Source: Endozoicomonas sp. 8E
GTDB taxonomy: Bacteria > Pseudomonadota > Gammaproteobacteria > Pseudomonadales > Endozoicomonadaceae
DNA: 64,000 nucleotides
Assembly (NCBI RefSeq): GCF_032883915.1
Contig: NZ_CP120717.1
Span: 5,906,501 to 5,970,500, forward strand
Reading direction: 5' to 3'
Shown here: positions 52,031 to 61,040 of the stretch, one piece after another
Layout: each line of letters begins with the position of its first letter
How positions within the stretch are numbered: the stretch's first letter is position 1
Program-made: the position numbers and the translations under genes
The notes under the pieces: model-generated
Database searches by the model: none
The model's input: the letters and a program-made list of their open reading frames with translations, nothing else
What the model was told of the DNA's origin: nothing

Positions 52031-54115
52031 ATGATTAAACACTCAATTTTTGCGGCATCGCTATTACTGCTACATTCGCTGTTTGCCATCGGTCAGGCCA
52101 ATCCGTTGACAAGATACTTTATTGTCGAGTTTCAACAGGTTTCAGGTTTTCCAAATCAGAGTTTTTCAATAAAGCAAGACCGATGCTCATTGTCGGGTAG
52201 CCCGTCAGTCATTGCCGACACCAGCGCCTGTACAGGACAAGATTTACCACCTTATTATAAACGACAGAAACCGATCCGTTTTGAGGTAAACGCAGCCTTC
52301 ATTGAGTCGATTTCCTTGCGGTTGCTTTGCCTCAGAAATCTGCTGGTTGCCTTTGAACTGATCCTGACCTCCAGAGACGCTCCTCTGAGCTTCGCCCCTT
52401 ATTCATGGCTACCGATAGAAACGATTGTCGCTTTCGGCTGGCTTTTAAAAAGCTATTGGAAGCCCGATTCAACGCTGCTTAATCTGATTCGACAACAAGA
52501 GATGAGTCAGGATCACCCGTTTGTGATTACCGCTATGATGCCTGGCTCCGGAAATAACCAACAACAAAGTCAACCTTCAGGATCATCGGGTCTGCAAACC
52601 TCCGCAGCCACTATCCAACCGCAAGGCTATTCCACCAGCCTTCTGCATTCCGGCTTTAACAAGGGTAACGAAAACCCTCAACAACAACACCGGCATACTC
52701 TGGGTTTAGATTGTTTCGTCCATCCCTGTTACGGCATTTGTAAATTCCGACCACCGTCTGAAAGCGTGGCAAGCTCTACAGAAGCAACACCTGGACAAAA
52801 CTCATGCCCCCGTTTGGCCAATAGATACTCCTATCTTTACATCAGGCATTCTGATCCTGCAAAAGAAACATCCAATGATTCCCCTGCCATTCGACTCCAA
52901 TACGTTTCTGGCCAACTATCCCGGGCACACGGCATTGATGGCAACCCAGCCAATAGCTGCAACTCTATAGGGTTCGCCCCGGATTCAACGGGTGCGGTGA
53001 CAACCGATATAGCGGCTCTTGCCGAGCAAACAACCTGTAATGCGACAGTGATCATGAAGGACGGCCATCTGCGGCAATGCACGAAAGCCTTTAAAAGTGC
53101 TCAAACCCTGTCGAATCACAAAAAAAGAATCCACACAGGGCAAAAAAACTGTGAGGTGACCGTAGTCGGGGAGAATGGCCAGCAGCAACCATGCGGGGTG
53201 GTTTGCAAAAATGACCAATCTCTGGCGTCTCACAAAAGCAAATACCATCGTGGGCCAAAAACCTGTGACCTGACCGAAACCGATGAAGATGGCCTGCAGC
53301 GGAGATGCGGGAAGGTCTGCAAAAATGCTGAAGCCCTTTCGAGTCACAAAAGAAGACACCACACCGCTCTAAAAACCTGTGACGTGTTCCTGATCGGAAA
53401 GGATGGCCAGCAACGGCCATGCGGAACAATCTGCATGAATCCTCAAGCCCTGTGGTATCACAAAAGACGCACCCACACCGGGCAACAAACCTGTGACGTT
53501 ATTACGGTCGGGAAGGATGGCCAGCAGCAAGCATGCGGGAAAGTCTACAAAAATATTCAAACCCTGTCGGATCATAAAAGAAAATACCATACCAGGCAAA
53601 GAACCTGTAACTTGGCTGTAGTCGGGGATGATGGTCGTCAGCGGCCATGCGAACAGGTCTGTAAGAACTCTGGTTTCCTGTCGGTTCACAAAAGAAGATA
53701 CCACACCGAGCAAAAAATCTGTGGCCTGCCCAAGGTCGGGAAAGATGGCCAGCAACGGCCGTGCAGAAAGATCTGCATGAATGCTCAAATCTTTTCGGAG
53801 CACAAAAGTAAAGTCCACAGTGGGCAAAAAACTTGTGGCTTGGCCGTTGTCGGAAAAGATAGCAATCCGCAGCCATGCGGAAAACTCTGCAAGAATGCAA
53901 GAGCCCTGTCAGATCACAAAAGAAGAAAACACACCGGGCAACAAACCTGCAACCTGATCTTGGTCGATGAGGATGGCCAGCAACGGCCATGCGGAAGGGT
54001 CTGCAAAAATACCAGAGTCCTGTCCGATCACAAAAGAACACATCGAAAACGCAAGTCTGTTGATGTAAACATGAATAATGAGCTCAGCTCTCCAAAAGTT
54101 GAATCGATTGAATAA
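52031..54115 (+). CDS. Paralogue 26, exported 9-finger protein with ATG start
   Basis: 694 residues from ATG 52031. The first 60 residues nearly repeat paralogue 25. The N-domain has R-L-L-C-L-R-N-L-L where others have W-L-Y-A-T-N-L. The Cys patch is reduced (C-P-R-L-A-N-R-Y-S-Y-L-Y). Nine fingers start near residue 336. Its last finger and C-terminal residues (N-E-L-S-S-P-K-V-E-S-I-E) resemble those of paralogue 27. The tail is R-K-R-K-S-V-D-V-N. Confidence 0.93.
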   Translation: MIKHSIFAASLLLLHSLFAIGQANPLTRYFIVEFQQVSGFPNQSFSIKQDRCSLSGSPSVIADTSACTGQDLPPYYKRQKPIRFEVNAAFIESISLRLLCLRNLLVAFELILTSRDAPLSFAPYSWLPIETIVAFGWLLKSYWKPDSTLLNLIRQQEMSQDHPFVITAMMPGSGNNQQQSQPSGSSGLQTSAATIQPQGYSTSLLHSGFNKGNENPQQQHRHTLGLDCFVHPCYGICKFRPPSESVASSTEATPGQNSCPRLANRYSYLYIRHSDPAKETSNDSPAIRLQYVSGQLSRAHGIDGNPANSCNSIGFAPDSTGAVTTDIAALAEQTTCNATVIMKDGHLRQCTKAFKSAQTLSNHKKRIHTGQKNCEVTVVGENGQQQPCGVVCKNDQSLASHKSKYHRGPKTCDLTETDEDGLQRRCGKVCKNAEALSSHKRRHHTALKTCDVFLIGKDGQQRPCGTICMNPQALWYHKRRTHTGQQTCDVITVGKDGQQQACGKVYKNIQTLSDHKRKYHTRQRTCNLAVVGDDGRQRPCEQVCKNSGFLSVHKRRYHTEQKICGLPKVGKDGQQRPCRKICMNAQIFSEHKSKVHSGQKTCGLAVVGKDSNPQPCGKLCKNARALSDHKRRKHTGQQTCNLILVDEDGQQRPCGRVCKNTRVLSDHKRTHRKRKSVDVNMNNELSSPKVESIE

Positions 54116-54165
54116 CGATCTTTAACAGAAAATTTTTGAAAGAAAAACACGCTTATTTTCTTGAT

Positions 54166-54202
54166 CTATCCTTCCTCCCTGTAAACCGGAATGCAAGGAT
54201 AG
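54166..54202 (+). promoter_or_regulatory. Leader hairpin of paralogue 27
   Basis: Outer stem perfect; ATG at 54204. Confidence 0.7.
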
Positions 54203-54203
54203 A

Positions 54204-56546
54204 ATGATTAAACACTCACTCTTTGCGGCACCGCTGCTGCATCTATTGTTGATGTCTTCCATCTGCCAGGCCGAACCGTTGACAAAACGTTATATCGTCG
54301 ATTCTCAACAGAACTCAGGTTTTTCATACCAGAGCTTTCCAATAAAGCCAGACCTGCGTTCAGTGTCGGGCAGTCCGTTGTTCAATGCCGAAATAAACGG
54401 CGATGCAGGACCAGATTTACTCGCTTATTATAAACGACAGAAACTTATCAGTTACGAGGTAACAGCAACCTTCATTGAGTCGATTTCCTGGCAGTTGATT
54501 TTCGACACGAATCTGCTGGTTGCCTTCGAACTGATCCTGACCAGCAGAGACGACCCTCTGAGCCCTACCTCATATTCATGGCTACCGTTAGAAACGTTTG
54601 TTGCTGTCGGCTGGCTTTTAAGATGCTATTGGAAGCCCGATTCATCGCTGTTTAATCTGATCCAACAAGAGACAAGTCAGGATCACCCGTTCGTGATTAC
54701 CACTGCAATGCCTGACTCCGGAGATGACCAAAAACAGGCTCAAGCATCAGAATCGTACGGCCAGCAAGCCCTCGAAACACCCATCCACCCTATAGGTTAT
54801 TTAACCAGTCTTCTGAATTCTGACTTTGATGACGGTAACGAAGCCCCTCAACAACACTCACATACTTTGGGTTTAGATTGTTTCGTACATCCCTGTCATG
54901 GCGTTTGCAGGTTCCGACGATCAACCGACAGTTCACATTCAATGTCTGCAGGAACTGCATATAGCGACCTTGACGGGCCACTCGACGATGATAGACCAAT
55001 ACCCTGGGATTTGTCTGTCACTGCCGATGATTTGGCTATAGTCAGAGGGTTACTCAGTTTACGTGGTCATAGTCTTCTAAAAGAAACCGAAATTTCCTCC
55101 AGACATACCGATTTAATCCCTCAAATGGAAACTTCAGAAACACAACTAACAACAAGATCATCCCAATTGGGTCAAAAACCATCTCATCTTTCTCGTACAG
55201 TCAAGGTACCAGCCACGAACCAAACCGGACAACGACCCCATGATGTAACCGCAACTGGGGAGAATAGCCAGCAGCAACAATGTGGGGTGGCCTGCAAGAA
55301 GACTCAATCTCTTTGGAGCCACAAAAGCAACTACCACACCAGGCAAAAAATCTGTAACGCGACAGTGGTAGGGAAGGACGGCCAGCAGTCGCTATGTGGA
55401 AAGACCTACAAAAATATTCAAGTCCTTTCAACTCACAAAAGAAAATACCATACCGGGCAAAAAATCTGTAACTTTGCGGTAGTCGGGCAGGATGGGCAAC
55501 AGCGACCATGCGGGACGGTCTGCGAGAATACTCTAGCCCTGTCGAATCACAAAAGAAAAATACATACCAGACAAAAAACCTGTAACCTGGCCTTGGTCGG
55601 GGAAGACGGCCTGCAGCGGACCTGCGGGAAGGTCTGCAAAAATGCTATAGCCCTTTCGGATCACAAACGCAGATACCACAGCGGGCAACGAACCTGTAAA
55701 TTGACCGTGGTCGGGGAGGATGGCCAGCAACGGCCATGCGGGACGGTCTGCAAGAATGCCTGTGCCCTTTCAGATCACAAAAGAAAAGGCCACACCGGGC
55801 AAAAAACCTGTAACTTGATCGTGGTCGGTGAGGATGGCCAGCAACGGCCATGCAGGATGACCTGCAAGAATGCTGGAGCCCTGACGAATCACAAAAGCAG
55901 ATACCACACCGGGCAACAAACCTGTAAAGTGACCGAGGTTGGGGAAAATGGCCAACCCCGGGCATGCGGAAAGATCTGCAATAGTCTTAAAGCCCTGTCA
56001 TCTCATAAAAGCATATACCACACCGGGCATAAAACCTGCAAAGTGACCATGGTGGGAGAGGATGGTCAGCAACGTTCATGCGCGACGGTGTGCAAAAATA
56101 CTGTAGCTCTGTGGACTCACAAAAGCAGATACCATACCGAGCAACAAACCTGTAAAGTGACCGTGGTCGGGGGGGATGGCCTGCAACGGCTATGCGGGAC
56201 TCTGTGCAAGAATTCCAAAGCCCTCTCAGATCACAAAAGCAGATACCACACTGGACAACAAACCTGTAAAGTAACCATGGTCTGTGAAGATGGCCAGCAG
56301 CGGCCATGCGGGGCCGCGTGCAAGAATTCTAAAGCCCTGTCAGATCACAAAAGAAACAAGCACACCGGGCAACAAACCTGCAACCTGATCGTGGTCGATG
56401 AGGATGGTCGGCAACGGCCATGTGGAAGGGTCTGCAAAAATATCAGAACCCTGTCTGATCACAAAAGAAGACATCGAAAACGCAAGTCTGTTGATGTAAA
56501 TCAGGATAATGAGCTCAGCTCTCCAAAAGTTAAATTGATTGATTAA
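54204..56546 (+). CDS. Paralogue 27, exported 11-finger protein with ATG start
   Basis: 780 residues from ATG 54204. It is the only member of the ATG block with the D-D-L-A-I-V-R-G-L-L-S-L-R module, as in paralogues 5 and 9-11. Eleven units start near residue 346. The first lacks its leading Cys (R-P-H-D-V), and the others are regular. Fingers 4-10 are close to each other (K-V-T-M-V-G-E-D-G-Q-Q-R and similar), suggesting local homogenisation. The tail is R-K-R-K-S-V-D-V-N-Q-D-N-E. Confidence 0.93.
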   Translation: MIKHSLFAAPLLHLLLMSSICQAEPLTKRYIVDSQQNSGFSYQSFPIKPDLRSVSGSPLFNAEINGDAGPDLLAYYKRQKLISYEVTATFIESISWQLIFDTNLLVAFELILTSRDDPLSPTSYSWLPLETFVAVGWLLRCYWKPDSSLFNLIQQETSQDHPFVITTAMPDSGDDQKQAQASESYGQQALETPIHPIGYLTSLLNSDFDDGNEAPQQHSHTLGLDCFVHPCHGVCRFRRSTDSSHSMSAGTAYSDLDGPLDDDRPIPWDLSVTADDLAIVRGLLSLRGHSLLKETEISSRHTDLIPQMETSETQLTTRSSQLGQKPSHLSRTVKVPATNQTGQRPHDVTATGENSQQQQCGVACKKTQSLWSHKSNYHTRQKICNATVVGKDGQQSLCGKTYKNIQVLSTHKRKYHTGQKICNFAVVGQDGQQRPCGTVCENTLALSNHKRKIHTRQKTCNLALVGEDGLQRTCGKVCKNAIALSDHKRRYHSGQRTCKLTVVGEDGQQRPCGTVCKNACALSDHKRKGHTGQKTCNLIVVGEDGQQRPCRMTCKNAGALTNHKSRYHTGQQTCKVTEVGENGQPRACGKICNSLKALSSHKSIYHTGHKTCKVTMVGEDGQQRSCATVCKNTVALWTHKSRYHTEQQTCKVTVVGGDGLQRLCGTLCKNSKALSDHKSRYHTGQQTCKVTMVCEDGQQRPCGAACKNSKALSDHKRNKHTGQQTCNLIVVDEDGRQRPCGRVCKNIRTLSDHKRRHRKRKSVDVNQDNELSSPKVKLID

Positions 56547-56596
56547 CGATCTTTAACAGAAGACTTTAGAAAGAAAAACAGGCTCATTTTCTTGAT

Positions 56597-56633
56597 CTAC
56601 CCTTCCTCTCTGTAAACCAGAAAGCAGAGATAG
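56597..56633 (+). promoter_or_regulatory. Leader hairpin of paralogue 28, weakened
   Basis: Left arm CTACCCTT and right arm AGAGATAG leave two mismatches, so this ATG gene should be the least repressed if the hairpin blocks translation. ATG at 56635. Confidence 0.5.
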
Positions 56634-56634
56634 A

Positions 56635-58533
56635 ATGATTAAACACTCACTCTTCAAGGCAATGCTGTTGACGCTATTGTTGTTGTCTTTCATCTGTCAG
56701 GCTGATCCGTTGACAAGACATTTTATCATCGAGCTTCAACAGGATTCAGGTTTTCCAAACCAGTGCTTTTCAATAAAACCGGACCGGCGTTCATTGCCGG
56801 GCAACCCGTCAGACATTGCCGACATAAACGGTGATTCAGGACCAGACTCAGCACTTTATTATAATCGACAGAAACCTATCAGTTACGAGGTAATAGCGAC
56901 CCTCATTGAGTCAGTTTCCTGGCAGTTACTTTACGCCACGAATCTACCGCTTGCCTTCGAACTGATCTTGAACACCAGAGCCGCCCCTCTGAGCCCCACC
57001 CCTTATTCATGGCTGCCAGAAGAAATGGTTTTTGCTGTTGGCTGGCTTTTAAAAAACTACTGGAACCATGATTCACTGCGGTTAAACCCGATTGAGCAAC
57101 AAGAAATGACTTCTATGTTGACACAGTGGGATCAGCCTTTTGTGAGCACCATTATGCTGCATGGTAACAGAGATGACCAACAACAAGGCCAGCTACCAGA
57201 GTCATCTGGCCAACAGACCCAACAAGCCACCACCCAAACTACAAGCTCCTTTACCAGCGCCCTATATTCTGGCTTCGGCGAAGGTAACCTGGATCCTCAA
57301 CAACGACCACATACTTTGGGCTTAGATTGTTTCATCCATCCCTGTCATGGCTTTTGTAGATTTCGACCACCTTTTGAAAACATGGCAAACCATACAGACG
57401 CAATACACGGACAAAATTCATGCACTCACTTGGCCAACAGACACTGCTATCGTTGCATCAGACATTCTGACCCTGCAAACGAAACATCAAATGACCCCCT
57501 TGCCATTCTGCTCCAATGCGCTAAGACACGACGATCTCAGGCACGCGACTCAGTCAAGACAACGGCCCCTGCCGGGCAAGCAACCTGCAAACTGATAGTC
57601 ATTGAGAAAGATGGTGGGATTCGGCAATGCGAGAAAGCTTTTAAGAGTACTCGAGCCCTGTCGAGTCACAAAAGGAGAATCCATACCGGACAAAAAACCT
57701 GTGAGGTAACCGTGGTCGGGAAGGATGGCCAGCAGCAACCATGCAGGGTAGTTTGCAAAAATGCCCAATCTCTGGCATCTCACAAAAGCAAGTACCATTG
57801 CGGGCTAAAAACTTGTGACACGGCCTTGGTCGGGGAAAATGGCCTTCGGCGGACATGTGGGACAGTCTGTAAAAATGCTGTTGCCCTTTCGGCTCACAAA
57901 CTCAGACAACACGCCGGACAACAAACCTGTCACGTTATAATGGTTGGAGACTATGGCCAGCAACGGCCATGTGGGGTGATCTGTAAGAATGCCAAAGCCC
58001 TTTCGGAACACAAAAGAAAAAGCCACGGCGTACAAAAAGCCTGTAAAGTGATCGTGGTCGAGGAGGATGGCCAGCGACGGCCATGCGGGAAAGTCTGCAA
58101 AAATGCTTTAGCCCTGTCGAATCACAAGCGCAGATATCACACCGGGCAACAAACCTGTAAAGTGACCGTGGTCGGGGAGGATGGCCAGCAACGTCCATGC
58201 GGGAAGGTCTGCAGGAGTGTCTGTGCTCTTTCAGATCATAAAAGAAAAGGCCACACCGGGCAAAAAACTTGTAAAGTAATTGTGGTCGGAGAGGATGGCC
58301 AGCGACAGCCATGCAGGAAGGTCTGCAAGAATGCTGGAGCCCTTACGAATCACAAAAGCAGATTCCACACCGGGCGACAAACCTGTGATGTGATCGTGGT
58401 CGGGGAGGATGGGCAGCCGCGGCCATGTGGAAAGGTTTACAAGAATTCATATACCCTGTCCAAGCACAAAAGAATACTTCACAAACGCAAGCCTGTTGAT
58501 GGGGACCAGAAGGACGGTCCCAGCCCTCTATAA
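56635..58533 (+). CDS. Paralogue 28, exported 8-finger protein with ATG start
   Basis: 632 residues from ATG 56635. Signal peptide M-I-K-H-S-L-F-K-A-M-L-L-T-L-L ends I-C-Q-A. The linker region is Q/T-rich (Q-Q-T-Q-Q-A-T-T-Q-T-T). The Cys patch is C-T-H-L-A-N-R-H-C-Y-R-C. Eight fingers start near residue 318; fingers 5-7 resemble fingers 5-6 of paralogue 27. The tail is L-H-K-R-K-P-V-D-G-D-Q-K-D with P-S-P-L, matching paralogue 29. Confidence 0.93.
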   Translation: MIKHSLFKAMLLTLLLLSFICQADPLTRHFIIELQQDSGFPNQCFSIKPDRRSLPGNPSDIADINGDSGPDSALYYNRQKPISYEVIATLIESVSWQLLYATNLPLAFELILNTRAAPLSPTPYSWLPEEMVFAVGWLLKNYWNHDSLRLNPIEQQEMTSMLTQWDQPFVSTIMLHGNRDDQQQGQLPESSGQQTQQATTQTTSSFTSALYSGFGEGNLDPQQRPHTLGLDCFIHPCHGFCRFRPPFENMANHTDAIHGQNSCTHLANRHCYRCIRHSDPANETSNDPLAILLQCAKTRRSQARDSVKTTAPAGQATCKLIVIEKDGGIRQCEKAFKSTRALSSHKRRIHTGQKTCEVTVVGKDGQQQPCRVVCKNAQSLASHKSKYHCGLKTCDTALVGENGLRRTCGTVCKNAVALSAHKLRQHAGQQTCHVIMVGDYGQQRPCGVICKNAKALSEHKRKSHGVQKACKVIVVEEDGQRRPCGKVCKNALALSNHKRRYHTGQQTCKVTVVGEDGQQRPCGKVCRSVCALSDHKRKGHTGQKTCKVIVVGEDGQRQPCRKVCKNAGALTNHKSRFHTGRQTCDVIVVGEDGQPRPCGKVYKNSYTLSKHKRILHKRKPVDGDQKDGPSPL

Positions 58534-58601
58534 GGTAATGTGAATAAGTAACCACCTTTAGCAGAAGGTTTTTGACAGAAAAACACGCCTGCTTTCTTGA
58601 T

Positions 58602-58637
58602 CTATCCTTCCTCTCTGTATATCTGAGGCTAGGATAA
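58602..58637 (+). promoter_or_regulatory. Leader hairpin of paralogue 29, weakened
   Basis: The right arm is TAGGATAA, so the terminal C-G pair and one inner pair are lost; the hairpin is one base shorter than usual. The start position reads ATC at 58639. Confidence 0.45.
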
Positions 58638-58638
58638 A

Positions 58639-60934
58639 ATCATTAAGTACTTACTCTGTGCGGCGCCCCTGCTGCTACTTTCTCTGACTGTCGCCTGTCA
58701 GGCCGAAACGTTGACCAGACGTTTTATTGTCGAGCTTCAGCAGGATACAGCTTTTTCAAACCAGAGTTTTTCCATAAAGCCAGACCAACGTGCGCTGTCC
58801 GATAACCCGTCAGATATTGCCAACAAAAACGGCTTTAAAAGACCAGATTTACCCTCTGATTATAAACGACAGAGTTTTTTTTAGTTACGAAGTAAAAACA
58901 ACCCTTATTGTGTCGATTTCCTGGCAGTTGCTTTATGCCACGAATTTGCTGGTTGCTTACGAACTGACCATGACCAACAAAGCCCACCCTCTGGGTGCTA
59001 CCTCTTATTCATGGCTCCCCGTAGAAGGAATTGTCACTGTCGGCTGGCTTTTGAAAAGCTATTGGAACCCCGACTCACCACTGTTTAAACCGATTGAACA
59101 ATCAGAAATGAGATTGACACAGGGGAATCAGCCTTTTGCAATCACTACTATGATGCACGGCTCCGGATATGACCAACAACAACCACAACAACAACCACTA
59201 CAACAAAGCCAGCCACCAGATTCATCTGGCCAACAAGCTCCACAAGTCACGAGCCAACAAACAGGCGCTTTCACCAAACCTCTGTTTTCTGGCTCCGGTG
59301 ACGGCTACGGAGACCCTCATCAAAACGCACACACTCTGGGTTTAGATTGTTCCGTCCCCCCCTGTCATGGCGTTTGTAAATACCGATCATCTTCCGAAAA
59401 CATGGGGCCAGCTGAAAGGTCGCTGAATTCTGAAGAAAGTCTGGCTAGCCGTACAAGAGCAACACCCGAAAAAAACTCATGTCCCCATAATTGTCAATGC
59501 TATCGTTGCACCTGGCATTCTGATCCTGCAAATGAAACATCAAATGATCCCTTTGCCATTCAACTCCAATGCACTTCTGGCCAACTGGCACACGGCATTG
59601 ATGACAACCCGGTCAATACAACCGCCCCTGCAAAGCAAATCGCCTGTAACCTGAAAATGGTCGATAAGGATGGCCAGCTACGGAATTGCGAGAAAGTCTA
59701 CAAGAGTGCTCAATCCCTTTTGAATCACAGAAGAGCATACCACTCCGGTAAAAAAACCTGTCTTGCGCCCGTGGTCGGGAAGGATGGCCGGCTGCGACCA
59801 TGCGGGGAGGTCCGGAAAAATGCCGTTGCCCTGTCGTATCACAGAAGAACGGCGCACACCGGGCAACAAACCTGTAACGTCATAATGGTCACAGAGGATG
59901 GCCAGGAACGGCCATGCGGAAAGGTCTGCATGAATGCCAGCACCCTGTCGTATCACAGAAGAACGGCGCACACCGGGCAACAAACCTGTGAAGTAATCGT
60001 GGTCGGCAAGGATGGTAAACCGCAACCATGCGGGAAGGTCTGCAAAAATGCCAGTGCCCTGTCGAAGCACAAAGGAAGTGCGCACACGGAGCAAAGAAAC
60101 TGTGACGTGACCGTGGTCGAAGAGGATGGCAAGCAGCGACCTTGCGGAATGGTCTGCAAGAGCGCCAAAGCCCTGTCGTCTCACAAGCTTGGATACCACA
60201 GCGGGCAAAAAATCTGTGAAATAATCGTGGTCGACAAGGATGGTAAACCGCAACCATGCGGGAGGGTCTGCAAGAATGCCTATATCCTGTCGAATCACAA
60301 AAATAGGGCCCACACCAGGCAAAGAACCTGTGATCTGACCGTGGTCGGCAAGGATGGAAAACCGCAACCATGCGGGAGGGTCTGCAAGAATGCCTATATC
60401 CTTTCGAAGCACAAAAATAACGCCCACACCGGGCAAAAAACCTGTGACCTGACCGTGGTCGAAGAGGATGGCCGACAGCGACCTTGCACAACGGTCTGCA
60501 AGAGCGCCATGGCTCTGTCATCTCACAAGCTTGGATGCCACAGCGGGCAAAAAACCTGCGAAGTCATCGTGGCCGACAAGGATGGTAAACCGACACCATG
60601 CGGGAGGGTCTGCAAGAATGCCTATATCCTCTCAGATCACAAAAAAAGGCAACACAGCGGGCAAAAAACCTGCGATGTGATCGTGGCCGATAAGGATGGC
60701 CAGCAGCGGCCATGCGGGAAGGTCTGCAAGAATGTCAGCGCTCTACACTATCACAAAACAAGCGCTCATACCGGGCAACGAACCTGTGACGTCATAATGG
60801 TCACAGAGGATGGCCAGCAGCGGCTATGTGGAAAGGTTTACAAGAGTATATATACCCTGTCTGTGCACAAAAGAATACATCGAAAACGCAAGCCTGTTGA
60901 TGCGGACCAGAAAGACGGTCTCAGCCCTCTTTAA
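58639..60934 (+). CDS. Paralogue 29, 11-finger protein broken by a T8 run
   Basis: From ATC 58639 the frame gives a signal peptide (I-I-K-Y-L-L-C-A-A-P-L-L-L-L) and about 80 residues, then hits TAG at 58882-58884 just after eight T bases (58875-58882). Paralogue 30 has seven T at the same place and stays in frame (Q-S-F-F-S-Y). Removing one T restores an open frame to 60934: N-domain, a long Q/P-rich linker (Q-Q-P-Q-Q-Q-P-L-Q-Q-S-Q), Cys motif and 11 fingers. Fingers 4-10 show one- and two-finger duplications built on the K-D-G-K-P-Q-P-C phrase. The tail is R-K-R-K-P-V-D-A-D-Q-K-D. Unless slippage corrects the frame, only a short exported peptide is made. Confidence 0.87.
60230..60640 (+). 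repeat. Finger duplications in paralogue 29
   Basis: The stretch around GGATGGTAAACCGCAACCATG (with small changes) and the following AATGCCTATATCCT occurs near 60239, 60353 and 60581, at 114- and 228-base spacing. Limits approximate. Confidence 0.75.
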
Positions 60935-61002
60935 GGTAATGTGAATAAGCAACCACTTTTAACAGAAGGTTTTTGACAGAAAAACACACTTACTTTCTTG
61001 AT

Positions 61003-61039
61003 CTATCCTTCCTCTCTGTATATCTGGAGGCAAGGATAA
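61003..61039 (+). promoter_or_regulatory. Leader hairpin of paralogue 30
   Basis: Seven of eight outer pairs kept (CTATCCTT/AAGGATAA). The start position reads ATC at 61041. Confidence 0.55.
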
Positions 61040-61040
61040 C

